Source: an uncultured Hungatella sp. (GTDB lineage: Bacteria > Bacillota > Clostridia > Lachnospirales > Lachnospiraceae). Taken from it: a DNA stretch of 8,264 nucleotides. The notes below the pieces were generated by a model. It made no database searches. It was given only the letters and a program-made list of their open reading frames with translations, and was not told where the DNA came from. Shown here in pieces: positions 1 through 7,446 of this stretch; position 1 is the first letter of the stretch, and the number at the start of each line of letters is the position of its first letter. Made by a program: the position numbers and the translations under genes. Location: positions 1-8,264 of the forward strand of contig CAJUFP010000162.1 in assembly GCA_910585645.1 (NCBI GenBank), read 5' to 3'.

Positions 1-130
1 AGGTTTTATGGGGCCTGTAGGGATTTTTTAATTTTTTAAGTGTTAAAGACCCGATGTCCGTTCCTCCATTTCGTGTAAAAAGAATAGTTTTTGGTTCAAA
101 TCGCTCTTGGATTTGTCTATATGTTACCAT
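1..130 (-). CDS. Possible 5' fragment of an unidentified leftward gene (runs off the window)
   Basis: On the minus strand a frame beginning at ATG (128-130) stays open for 43 codons to the window edge. It would start MVTYRQIQERFEPKTILFT. An in-frame TAA lies two codons upstream, so this ATG is the first possible ATG start. I see no Shine-Dalgarno sequence before it, and I recognise no family. The stretch is AT-rich, so 43 open codons could arise by chance. A divergent gene beside a GntR regulator would be a natural regulatory target, but that is inference only. Confidence 0.22.
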   Translation of the reverse strand, partial: MVTYRQIQERFEPKTILFTRNGGTDIGSLTLKKLKNPYRPHKT

Positions 131-134
131 TGAT

Positions 135-180
135 TACTTGATTAGTCAAGTATATTTTTAGTCAACTTACTCATGTTGAC
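135..180. promoter_or_regulatory. Cluster of GTCAA/TTGAC half-sites, candidate operator
   Basis: Two inverted repeats sit side by side: TACTTGA-4 nt-TCAAGTA (135-152) and GTCAAC-8 nt-GTTGAC (161-180). TTAGTCAA also occurs twice as a direct repeat (142-149 and 158-165), spaced 16 bp apart. The last half-site overlaps the -35 box of the regulator gene, so a bound dimer would block that promoter. GntR-family proteins commonly bind short palindromes and control their own genes. Assigning this site to the adjacent regulator is inference; the bases do not obviously match a published HutC/NagR-type consensus. Confidence 0.45.
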
Positions 181-204
181 ATTTCCATGTTCCTATGCTA
201 GACT
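176..204 (+). promoter_or_regulatory. Promoter of the GntR-family gene
   Basis: A perfect -35 TTGACA (176-181) is followed by a 17-bp spacer and TAGACT (199-204), with the TGC of an extended -10 immediately before it (196-198). Transcription would start near 211, leaving an untranslated leader of about 38 nt before the ATG at 249. Confidence 0.7.
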
Positions 205-248
205 AAATACAATGTTAAATTTTGGAATACTCTGTACGAAGGAGAAGT

Positions 249-1043
249 ATGGAAGAATTTCGCTTTGAACACCTGAACAAGAATTCCCACATGCCGTATT
301 ACGTTCAGATCAAATATTACCTGCGCCACCTGATCAAGGAGCTGGGGCCCAACGCCCTGATTCCCAGCGAGACGGAGCTGGCGGACTTATTCGGCGTCAG
401 CCGCGGCACGGCCAAGCAGGCTGTCATGGATTTGGTCTACGAGGGCGCCCTCTACCGGAGACAGGGAAAGGGGACTTTCACCGCGGATGTGATCCCCAGA
501 CAGTACAACCACCTGCCCTCTTTCACCGCTGACATCATCAAGGCGGGACACACGGCCGTGTCCCAGCCCCTGAAGTTTTCGGTCTCCGCCCCCGCTCCCA
601 GAGCCAGGGCCTTTTTCGGGTTGGCTGACACGGATACGGTGCTAAAGTACAAGCGTCTCGTGCTGGGAAACGGAAGCCCTGTGGCCGTTGTCACCAGCTT
701 TCTCAACGGCCGTCTCTTTCCCGGGCTGCAGATGAGCGACATCGGCAATTCCCTCTACGACTCCCTTGAGAAAAAGTTCGGTTTTTCCCCGGTCCAGGCC
801 AGGGACACCTACTGCGTGGCCGAGATTTCCCCCAAAACCGCAAGGCTTTTAGACCAGGCCGAAGCCAGCCAGGTCATCTATTCGGAGCGCATTGCCTGGC
901 TGTCCGATAACACTCCCGCGGAGTTTGTGGAGAACTATATCCGGGCGGACCGGTTCAAGATCGAGATCGACTACAAGAGCCAGGATAACCAGCTCCAGGC
1001 CTCCCCCTGCTTTCAGCTGAACTACAGCCCGGAAAAGCAGTAG
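249..1043 (+). CDS. GntR-family (HutC/UTRA type) transcriptional regulator
   Basis: This is a predicted DNA-binding repressor or activator of 264 residues that senses a small metabolite. Residues about 15-80 form the GntR winged helix; the block IPSETELADLFGVSRGTAKQ (38-57) and RRQGKGTFT (70-78) are diagnostic. Residues about 88-236 match the UTRA effector-binding domain typical of the HutC/FarR subfamily, which binds sugars, sugar phosphates, amino acids or fatty acids. Nothing here identifies the ligand. I place the start at the ATG at 249 because AAGGAG (239-244) precedes it by 4 nt; a TTG at 222 in the same frame lacks a ribosome binding site and lies close to the predicted transcription start. 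The C-terminal 25 residues are polar and look like a tail. It is transcribed alone from its own promoter, with GTCAA half-sites overlapping the -35 box, suggesting autoregulation. It converges on smpB. Confidence 0.9.
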   Translation: MEEFRFEHLNKNSHMPYYVQIKYYLRHLIKELGPNALIPSETELADLFGVSRGTAKQAVMDLVYEGALYRRQGKGTFTADVIPRQYNHLPSFTADIIKAGHTAVSQPLKFSVSAPAPRARAFFGLADTDTVLKYKRLVLGNGSPVAVVTSFLNGRLFPGLQMSDIGNSLYDSLEKKFGFSPVQARDTYCVAEISPKTARLLDQAEASQVIYSERIAWLSDNTPAEFVENYIRADRFKIEIDYKSQDNQLQASPCFQLNYSPEKQ

Positions 1044-1100
1044 ACAAAAAAGTGAGATTTATGAATACAAAAGCCAATCGTTTCCTGTCATCCAAATCTA

Positions 1101-1141
1101 AAGGGAGGGTCGTCGGCACCGAAGTGCCGAATCCCTCCCTT
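1101..1141 (-). terminator. Hairpin terminator between gntR and smpB, possibly bidirectional
   Basis: Outer arms AAGGGAGGG (1101-1109) and CCCTCCCTT (1133-1141) pair over 9 bp; after a small internal loop, TCGGCAC (1113-1119) pairs with GTGCCGA (1124-1130). Read leftward, the loop is C-UUCG-G, the extra-stable tetraloop favoured in terminators, and the stem is followed by UUUAGAUUU, a weak U tract. Read rightward, TTTTTT comes only 9 nt after the stem. It most likely ends the secG-rnr-smpB transcript and may also stop gntR. The rest of 1044-1221 holds nothing else I can name. Confidence 0.65.
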
Positions 1142-1221
1142 AATGACTGATTTTTTGCTGCCTGCCAACCGCCAGCCCCATGTCCGCCGTAGGCTTTCGG
1201 ATTTTATGTGTCAGCGGCGGA

Positions 1222-1689
1222 TCAGTATCTACCGCCCGTCTTCATCTCCCGCTCCATCTCCCGCCGCTGATCCTTCTTGGCGATGTCCTCCCGCTTGTCA
1301 TACAGCTTTTTGCCCTTTGCCAGGCCGATCTCCACCTTCACCAGGCTTCCCTTAAAATACACCTGCAGCGGCACCAGAGTAAACCCCTTCTCCGCAATCT
1401 TACTCCCCAGTTTCACGATCTCCGACTTGTGCAGCAGAAGTTTTCGAACCCGCAGAGGGTCCTTGTTAAAGAGATTGCCCTTCTCATAAGGGTTCACATG
1501 CATCCCGTAGAGGAACATCTCCCCCCGCTCAATGCGGATAAAAGACTCCTTGATGCTGCATTTGCCCATGCGGATGGACTTCACCTCCGTGCCGAACAGC
1601 TCGATCCCCGCCTCATATTTATCCTCTATAAAATAATCGTGGTAGGCCTTCTTGTTGTTGGCCACCAGCTTTACCGCCTGTTTTGCCAA
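1222..1689 (-). CDS. smpB: SsrA-binding protein SmpB
   Basis: SmpB binds tmRNA (SsrA) and carries it to ribosomes stalled on mRNAs without a stop codon. It fills the decoding site and directs trans-translation tagging. The 155-residue product has the usual family length. Recognisable parts are the N-terminal KLVANNKKAYHDYFIEDKYEAG, the barrel motif GTEVKSIR (33-40), the tmRNA-contact segment around VRKLLLH (81-87), GKKLYDKRE (126-134), and a basic helical tail that enters the empty mRNA channel. The start is TTG: GGAGG (1697-1701) lies 7 nt upstream, and the resulting MAKQAVKLV matches the usual SmpB beginning. It lies 24 nt after rnr, so the two are almost certainly co-transcribed; RNase R degrades the non-stop mRNA released by SmpB-tmRNA. 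No ssrA gene is visible in the 178 nt downstream. Confidence 0.97.
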   Translation of the reverse strand: MAKQAVKLVANNKKAYHDYFIEDKYEAGIELFGTEVKSIRMGKCSIKESFIRIERGEMFLYGMHVNPYEKGNLFNKDPLRVRKLLLHKSEIVKLGSKIAEKGFTLVPLQVYFKGSLVKVEIGLAKGKKLYDKREDIAKKDQRREMEREMKTGGRY

Positions 1690-1713
1690 ATTGCTCCCTC
1701 CCCTTCTCCTAAA

Positions 1714-3849
1714 TCACATATCCTCATCCAAGGTAAAATCAATGGTTCTGGTAAGCTTGTCGCACCCTTTCACCAGCACCCGTACCTTCTGCCCCAGCTT
1801 GTAGCGAACCCCTGTCCGCTCCCCCGCCAGTTCCATCCGCTCCTCGTCAAAGATAAAATAATCCCCTTTCAGCTCGCTGATGTGGATCAATCCCTCCACC
1901 GTGTTTGGCAGCTCCACATACAGCCCCCAGCCTGTGACACCGGATATGGCGCCCTCAAACGTCTCGCCGATATGGCCGGACATATACTGGCATTTCTTTA
2001 ATTTATCCGTCTCCCGCTCCGCCTCGTCGGCCCGCCGCTCCATGGCCGAGCACTGCTTAGCCACCTGCGGCAGGATCCGGTCATAGTGTGAGATCCGCTT
2101 CTGGCTAAGGCCTGTCCGCAGATTCTCCTTGATGATCCGGTGGATCTGCAGATCCGGATACCTTCGGATGGGGGACGTAAAATGGGTGTAATAGTTGGCT
2201 GCCAGCCCGTAATGCCCGGTGCAGACCGTGCCGTACCTGGCCTGCCGCATGGACCTTAAGGTAAGGCGGCTGATCAGGGCCTCCTCGTCCGTACCCTGGA
2301 TCCTGTCTAAAAGCTTCTGGATCTCCTTTGGATGCACCTCCCCGTTCTGGGTCCGGATGGCGTAGCCGAAATTGTTGATAAACGTTCCCAGCCGCTTCAT
2401 CTTCTCCGGATCCGGGTACTCGTGAGTCCGGTATACAAAAGGCAGCTCCTGCCAGAAATAGTCCTCCGCCACCGTCTCATTGGCCATGAGCATAAAATCC
2501 TCAATGATCCTGGTGGCCGCGTTCCGCTCATAGGGCCTTATGTCAACAGGCCTGCCCTTGTCATCCAGCACGATCTTGCTCTCCGGAAAATCAAAGTCAA
2601 TGGATCCCCTCTGCCGCCTTTTCGCCCGCAAAATGTCCGCCAGCTCCTTCATGGTGTCAAACATGGCCACAAAATCCCGGTATTCCTCCATGACAGCCGG
2701 ATCCCGGTCCGTCACAATGGCATTGACCGCAGTGTAAGTCATCCGTCTGTCCACCCGGATCACGGTCTCCGCCACCCGATGTCCCAGCACATTGCCCCGG
2801 TCGTCAAGATCCATGACGCAGCTTAGGGCCAGCCTGTCCTCCCCCGCGTTCAGGGAGCAGATGCCGTTGGACAGCTTGTGGGGCAGCATGGGGATGACCC
2901 GGTCCACCAGATATACGCTGGTCCCCCGCTTAAGGGCCTCTTCATCCAAAGGCTTTCCCTCCCTTACATAGTGGGTCACATCCGCGATGTGGACCCCCAG
3001 GGTGTAGCGGCCATCCGCCTCCTTTGAGATGGTGATGGCGTCGTCTAAGTCCTTGGCGTCCTCCCCGTCAATGGTCACGGTCTGAAGATGGCGCAAGTCA
3101 AGGCGGCCCTCCATCTCCCGCTCATCCACCGTCCCGGGCATCAGCCCTGCTTCCCTCATGACCTCCTGGGGAAATTCCTCCGGCAGGCCGTAGGCTTTTA
3201 CGATGGACACAATATCTGTCCCAGGGTCATTGACATGGCCGATGATCTCTGTGACCATGCCCTCCGGCTTTCGTCTCTCCCCACCAAAGTCCGTGATCTT
3301 CACCACCACCTTGTGGCCTGTCACCGCCCCCATATCCTTTCCCTGGGGGATAAAAATATCCTGGCTCAGCTTCTGGTTGTCCGGCAGCACAAACCCATAA
3401 TTTTTATTCTTCTGATAATACCCGATGACCGTCTCATTGGCCCTTTCCAGGACCTTGAGAATGGCGCCCTCCGGCCGCTTTCCTTTTGTCCCTGTCTCCT
3501 CCCTGGCTACCTGGACCCGGTCCCCGTTCATAGCCCCGCCGGTCTTCTCCGCCGGGATAAAGATGTCCTCCTCCTGCCCCTCCACGGTCACAAATCCAAA
3601 CCCCCGGGCATGGCCTGTAAAAACACCCACCCGGGCAAACTCCCGGGCCATTCCGTATTTCCCTTTCTTTGATATGCCGATCTTCCCCTCCTCCATAAGG
3701 AGATCCAGAACCTTTTTTAGCTCCTCCCTCCTGGATTTAGGGATATCTAAAAAGACGGCCAGCTCTTTTAACTTCATGGGAACATACGACTTGTCGTCAA
3801 ACAGCCGGACCAGCAGCTCCTTCTGCTCTTCTAATAAATCCTGCGCCAT
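1714..3849 (-). CDS. rnr: Ribonuclease R (3'-5' exoribonuclease)
   Basis: This hydrolytic, processive 3'-5' exoribonuclease of the RNase II/RNB family degrades structured RNA, defective rRNA and non-stop mRNA in the cytoplasm. The 711-residue product contains an N-terminal winged-helix region (about 1-67), two cold-shock/OB domains (about 70-130 and 145-205), the RNB catalytic domain (about 250-575) and a C-terminal S1 domain (about 626-707). The metal-binding motif TIDGEDAKDLDDA (259-271) gives Asp261, 267, 269 and 270, with the same spacing as the four essential Asp of RNase II. GSIDFDFPES (415-424) and HFTSPIRRYPD (556-566) are further RNB signatures. It lacks the long lysine-rich tail of the E. 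coli enzyme. I chose the ATG at 3849 because AGGAGG (3854-3859) precedes it; the frame stays open further upstream but only by overlapping secG. It lies between secG and smpB. Confidence 0.97.
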   Translation of the reverse strand: MAQDLLEEQKELLVRLFDDKSYVPMKLKELAVFLDIPKSRREELKKVLDLLMEEGKIGISKKGKYGMAREFARVGVFTGHARGFGFVTVEGQEEDIFIPAEKTGGAMNGDRVQVAREETGTKGKRPEGAILKVLERANETVIGYYQKNKNYGFVLPDNQKLSQDIFIPQGKDMGAVTGHKVVVKITDFGGERRKPEGMVTEIIGHVNDPGTDIVSIVKAYGLPEEFPQEVMREAGLMPGTVDEREMEGRLDLRHLQTVTIDGEDAKDLDDAITISKEADGRYTLGVHIADVTHYVREGKPLDEEALKRGTSVYLVDRVIPMLPHKLSNGICSLNAGEDRLALSCVMDLDDRGNVLGHRVAETVIRVDRRMTYTAVNAIVTDRDPAVMEEYRDFVAMFDTMKELADILRAKRRQRGSIDFDFPESKIVLDDKGRPVDIRPYERNAATRIIEDFMLMANETVAEDYFWQELPFVYRTHEYPDPEKMKRLGTFINNFGYAIRTQNGEVHPKEIQKLLDRIQGTDEEALISRLTLRSMRQARYGTVCTGHYGLAANYYTHFTSPIRRYPDLQIHRIIKENLRTGLSQKRISHYDRILPQVAKQCSAMERRADEAERETDKLKKCQYMSGHIGETFEGAISGVTGWGLYVELPNTVEGLIHISELKGDYFIFDEERMELAGERTGVRYKLGQKVRVLVKGCDKLTRTIDFTLDEDM

Positions 3850-3878
3850 GTTACCTCCTCTGCTTCTCCCAAAATGAC

Positions 3879-3904
3879 AAAAACACCCTTGTTGCCAAGA
3901 GTGT
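3879..3904 (-). terminator. Intrinsic terminator or attenuator between secG and rnr
   Basis: Read leftward, ACACTCTTG pairs with CAAGGGTGT (9 bp, one G-U) around a GCAA tetraloop and is followed directly by UUUUU (plus-strand A run 3879-3883). This is a compact intrinsic terminator 16 nt after the secG stop and 20 nt before the rnr ribosome binding site. I see no good separate promoter for rnr after it, so rnr and smpB probably depend on partial read-through. Confidence 0.7.
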
Positions 3905-3920
3905 CTGCTTTGCTGTATCG

Positions 3921-4151
3921 TTACCAGATAATGTTCAGCACCAGGGCCAGCACCAGAACCGCCGCCGCCGCGAACTTGGTAAATTTCTCCAGAGTGCCTT
4001 CCATGGAACGTCCCTTGTTCTTGCCCCAATAGCTGTCCGCCATGCCGCTGATAGAGCCAAGCCCCGAGGACTTCCCCTCCTGAAGCAGTACGATAACGGT
4101 AAGGGCAACGCATATAAGAACAAACACAATGGTTAAAATCGTTTTCAGCAT
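3921..4151 (-). CDS. secG: Preprotein translocase subunit SecG
   Basis: SecG is the small non-essential subunit of the SecYEG channel in the cytoplasmic membrane; it assists SecA-driven export. The 76-residue protein has the expected two membrane spans, about residues 3-23 and 57-75. Between them is a cytosolic loop starting with LLQEGKSSGLGSISG (22-36), the conserved family signature. The start ATG at 4151 is preceded by AGGAGG (4163-4168) with a rather long 11-nt spacer. It is the first gene of the leftward secG-rnr-smpB cluster, an order frequent in Firmicutes. Its own promoter lies 34-62 nt upstream, and a terminator-like hairpin follows it, so secG is probably made in excess over the two downstream genes. 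Confidence 0.95.
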   Translation of the reverse strand: MLKTILTIVFVLICVALTVIVLLQEGKSSGLGSISGMADSYWGKNKGRSMEGTLEKFTKFAAAAVLVLALVLNIIW

Positions 4152-4184
4152 ACCAGTTTACACCTCCTATAGTCAAACACCAGT

Positions 4185-4213
4185 ATCATAGCATACTTTC
4201 TATGGAAAGACAA
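4185..4213 (-). promoter_or_regulatory. Promoter of the secG-rnr-smpB operon
   Basis: Read leftward: -35 TTGTCT (4208-4213), a 17-bp spacer, and -10 TATGAT (4185-4190) preceded by TGC, an extended -10. Transcription would begin near 4178, about 27 nt before the secG ATG. This is the only good promoter I find for the three-gene cluster. Confidence 0.7.
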
Positions 4214-4230
4214 GGGATTTTTGTATTTCA

Positions 4231-4266
4231 GCCCGTTTTTTGGCCCGCTTTTTGGCCCCTTTTTTG
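4231..4266. repeat. Three tandem 12-bp repeats with T-tracts upstream of the secG promoter
   Basis: GCCCGTTTTTTG (4231-4242), GCCCGCTTTTTG (4243-4254) and GCCCCTTTTTTG (4255-4266) stand head to tail. On the secG coding strand they are A-tracts recurring every 12 bp, about 53-88 bp upstream of the predicted start. A-tracts near helical phase bend DNA and can act like an UP element or protein-binding array. That role is inferred. Confidence 0.75.
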
Positions 4267-4371
4267 TAACCGTTCAGGTAGGTCTGCGCGTTTACCGCGC
4301 TGATTGTACGAAAACGTAATGGCCGCAGGCGATTTTAAACGGCGGTCTGGGCTGCCAGTACATCGTTGCAC
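4267..4371. other. Non-coding stretch between the T-tract repeats and the first palindromic element
   Basis: No gene is visible. There is a short hairpin GCGCG-5 nt-CGCGC (4286-4300) and a weaker CCGC/GCGG pairing (4323-4326 with 4342-4345). Before the two insertions arose, this stretch would have been the eno 3' region. It has no canonical terminator with a U-run for eno. Confidence 0.4.
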
Positions 4372-4373
4372 TA

Positions 4374-4533
4374 GAGCGTGTCTGAAAATTCATTCCCGCC
4401 ATCTGTACGCCCCACTTTGCGGTATATTTGGTCCTCATTCAGTCAACGCAGCCCACTACGCCTCCCTCATTCGGGCCAAATCTCCCACAAACTGTGACGC
4501 GCATCTGTCAGAAAGCAATTTTCAGACACGCTC
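4374..4533 (-). mobile_element. 160-bp palindromic MITE-like element A
   Basis: The ends are perfect 17-bp inverted repeats: GAGCGTGTCTGAAAATT (4374-4390) and its complement (4517-4533). Each is flanked by TA (4372-4373 and 4534-4535), as left by IS630/Tc1-mariner-type insertion. The interior is an imperfect palindrome, so a transcript would fold into one long hairpin. There is no coding capacity of note. On the minus strand the core GGAGGCGTAGTGG (plus 4453-4465) sits at element positions 69-81 and ends at the centre. It lies head to tail with element B and shares the TA at 4534-4535. I orient it by the core. The IS630-type assignment is inferred from the TA flanks only. Confidence 0.7.
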
Positions 4534-4535
4534 TA

Positions 4536-4694
4536 GTATAACTCGATTTAAATACCTTTCATTTTCGGTGAGGATGCTTTTTCGATAGCGCAAAGGAAAA
4601 AGCGGAGGCGTAGTGGTGCTACGCCCGGCATTTTTCCTTTGTGCTATCGGGAAAGCAGACCAGCGAAATGTAAGGTTATTTAAATCGAGTTATA

Positions 4695-4695
<1 letters not shown>
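4536..4695 (+). mobile_element. 160-bp palindromic MITE-like element B, abutting the eno stop codon
   Basis: The ends are perfect 19-bp inverted repeats: GTATAACTCGATTTAAATA (4536-4554) and its complement (4677-4695), each flanked by TA. Further in, CGATAGCGCAAAGGAAAAA (4583-4601) pairs with 4631-4649 with one G-U, and the apex is GGCGTAG-TGGTG-CTACGCC (4607-4625). Nearly the whole element can form one hairpin. The core GGAGGCGTAGTGG (4604-4616) is at positions 69-81, exactly as in element A, although the termini of A and B are unrelated. Its terminal C (4695) supplies the third base of the eno stop codon on the minus strand. It may protect or terminate the eno mRNA; this is inferred. Confidence 0.75.
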
Positions 4696-5966
<1,271 letters not shown>

Positions 5967-6035
5967 AAAATGGCCTCCTTATATGTGAACATGATCGTAT
6001 TATCCGTCACCATAAGGATAGCCAATTTTTATGAA

Positions 6036-6064
6036 ATTATACGCAAACGCCCCGGGGGCCGCAA
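6036..6064 (-). promoter_or_regulatory. Promoter of eno
   Basis: Read leftward: -35 TTGCGG (6059-6064), a 17-bp spacer, and a perfect -10 TATAAT (6036-6041). Transcription would begin near 6029, leaving about 62 nt of leader before the eno ATG. The -35 box is only 11 nt beyond the stop of the upstream nuclease gene and no terminator separates them, so some read-through into eno is possible. Confidence 0.65.
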
Positions 6065-6075
6065 CCCTCTTCCGG

Positions 6076-7107
6076 TCAGACTTTATGGCAGTCACTGCTG
6101 AACAGCTTTTCCACGATCCTGTCCGGGTCATACTCCGGAGCAAAGGCCTTTGCCACCTGACAGATATGCCGAACTCTGTTTAACTCCTCCTCCAGTTCCT
6201 CGGCTATGATGTCAGCGCTCTTCCCCTTTCGCAGCTTCTTACAGACCAGCTCTGTCAACTTGTATTCCTCCCCCTGGATCTTCCCCTCCGCATGTCCCTC
6301 AGCCTTTCCTTCCGCTCTTCCTTCCGCTCTTCCTTCTGCCTTCCCCTGGGCGTGTCCCTCTGCTCTTCCTTCTGCCTTTCCTTCTGCCTTTCCTTCCGCC
6401 TTTCCTTCTGCAAGCCCTTCCTCTCTCGCCGTCCTCCATATATATTTTCTCCAGGCTCTGTCATCCCTGACACGCTTCAAATGCGCCTCATACCACAGTC
6501 TCACCGGATTTCTAAGGCTTAGACGCTTTAGTTCTCCTATGGCTTCCAAAATTCCCGGATTATTTGTCTTGATCATATCCAAATCCTCCTCTGTCTTTGC
6601 GTTAAAAAACCGTATCCATTCTTCTGCCCCCGTATCACCTGACGCCATCTTTTTCAGTTCCAGCACATGGATCTCCAGAACATCCGAAAATTCATTTCCA
6701 TCTCTATCCCTTAAAGTATAGACGCTGTGACACCCTGGACGGTCGCTGAGATCAAAATCCAGGATACTGATGCCTACGCACCGCTTAAGGCTTTCGTACT
6801 CTCCTCCTGACATAAGATCCTCGCAGTACAGCTTTGCCAGGTAGAAGATCTGACGCTTATCCCAGCGGTCGAAAAATTTTACCTGAAGTTCTATATTCAC
6901 CTTGGTATCATGGTTTAACTCCAGTACAACATCCAGGATTCCCAGCTTCTGCCATCGCTTCCATCTCCTTAAAAAAGTATCTTTCAGGTGTATGGAATGG
7001 ATCTCCTCGTAAGGGATCTCCATGATATCGCTTAAAAAATACCTTAAGACCTTCTTGTTTCGAAACAACTCCTTCATCGCCAGATCTGATTTTGGTGAAA
7101 TAATCAT
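6076..7107 (-). CDS. Rpn-family recombination-promoting nuclease / putative transposase (PD-(D/E)XK)
   Basis: The 343-residue protein matches the Rpn/PDDEXK_2 family. Characterised E. coli Rpn proteins are DNA endonucleases that promote RecA-independent recombination; no function is proven for clostridial members. The N-terminus SPKSDLAMKELFRNKKVLRYF and the core GILDVVLELNHDTKVNIELQV give the likely catalytic set Asp59, Glu73 and Gln75. These are followed by the family segment YLAKLYCEDLMSGGEYESLKRCVGISI, whose start is near residue 89. Residues 232-279 are twelve tandem four-residue units of the (K/R/H)AEG type, a polar linker, and residues 280-343 form a predicted helical C-terminal domain. 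AAGGA (7118-7122) lies 10 nt before the ATG. It is a single gene with its own promoter. No terminal inverted repeats surround it, so it does not look like an intact insertion sequence. Confidence 0.88.
   Translation of the reverse strand: MIISPKSDLAMKELFRNKKVLRYFLSDIMEIPYEEIHSIHLKDTFLRRWKRWQKLGILDVVLELNHDTKVNIELQVKFFDRWDKRQIFYLAKLYCEDLMSGGEYESLKRCVGISILDFDLSDRPGCHSVYTLRDRDGNEFSDVLEIHVLELKKMASGDTGAEEWIRFFNAKTEEDLDMIKTNNPGILEAIGELKRLSLRNPVRLWYEAHLKRVRDDRAWRKYIWRTAREEGLAEGKAEGKAEGKAEGRAEGHAQGKAEGRAEGRAEGKAEGHAEGKIQGEEYKLTELVCKKLRKGKSADIIAEELEEELNRVRHICQVAKAFAPEYDPDRIVEKLFSSDCHKV
6271..6414 (-). repeat. Twelve tandem 12-bp units inside the Rpn-family gene
   Basis: The 144 bp encode exactly twelve four-residue repeats (residues 232-279), mostly KAEG with R, H, L or KIQG variants. 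Units resemble GGAAAGGCAGAA on the coding strand, so that strand is almost all purine. Slippage would change length by whole 12-bp units and keep the frame; this is a length-variable linker, not an on/off switch. Confidence 0.9.
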
Positions 7108-7127
7108 ATCTTCTGTTCCTTTCTCTT

Positions 7128-7157
7128 ATTATACTCCATAATACCGCCGCAGCTCAA
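7128..7157 (-). promoter_or_regulatory. Promoter of the Rpn-family gene
   Basis: Read leftward: -35 TTGAGC (7152-7157), an 18-bp spacer, and a perfect -10 TATAAT (7128-7133). The start would fall near 7121, very close to the AAGGA at 7118-7122, so the true start may be a few bases off or the mRNA leader is very short. CCGCCG (7144-7149) inside the spacer is repeated in inverted form at 7183-7188. Confidence 0.5.
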
Positions 7158-7438
7158 CCATATTTTTCAAACATGTTCCAGACGGCGGCCCTTATGGGCA
7201 ATGTGGTTATAAGTTTCTTACGTGGATAAAAGCAGGATTTCAGAAGAAAGATAAGAACTTTCAAAAGACGCAGCGCTTTGCTGCCGACAATGGCCTAAGG
7301 TGATCCACAGGCCACGAAGAAATCATTGCTTTGGTCATATTTTATCATATAAGATATATAATTTCAACTGTATTCTCAGGTGGGGGCAGTCTCCTAAAAA
7401 GACAGCATCCTGTTACATTCATGTGATCTGAATTGGTG
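7158..7438. other. Non-coding, AT-rich stretch upstream of the Rpn-family gene
   Basis: I see no gene. A short hairpin GCAGC-GCTTT-GCTGC (7270-7284) lacks a T-run and is not a terminator. An AT-rich segment around 7335-7375 contains several TATA-like boxes but no well-spaced -35/-10 pair. Confidence 0.5.
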
Positions 7439-7444
7439 TATAAT
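7439..7444 (+). promoter_or_regulatory. -10 box immediately before the long hairpin
   Basis: A perfect TATAAT preceded by TG (7437-7438) would start transcription at about 7450-7452, right at the 5' base of the hairpin stem. No good -35 exists: at 17 bp the hexamer is CATTCA. Support is therefore partial. Confidence 0.4.
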
Positions 7445-7446
7445 TG

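Noticed and set aside
222..248. TTG start for the GntR regulator nine codons upstream
   Set aside because: It has no ribosome binding site, lies only about 11 nt from the predicted transcription start, and would place the AAGGAG motif inside the gene.
1044..1221. tmRNA (ssrA) directly after smpB
   Set aside because: The gap is only 178 nt, shorter than a tmRNA, and lacks tRNA-Ala-like ends and a GGTTTCGAC-type sequence.
3850..4176. A longer RNase R reading that extends upstream to 4176, giving 820 residues
   Set aside because: The extension overlaps secG completely in another frame and has low-complexity, non-family sequence. The ATG at 3849 has a perfect ribosome binding site and gives a normal RNase R N-terminus.
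4304..4588. 94-residue rightward open frame through the palindromic elements
   Set aside because: It crosses both MITE-like elements and their junction, has no ribosome binding site and no family resemblance.
6051..6064. GGCCCCCGGGGC palindrome as a terminator for the Rpn-family gene
   Set aside because: The stem leaves almost no loop, has no T-run after it, and lies within the eno promoter.
6271..6414. CRISPR-like array
   Set aside because: The 12-bp units are contiguous, have no spacers and keep a protein frame; they are coding tandem repeats.
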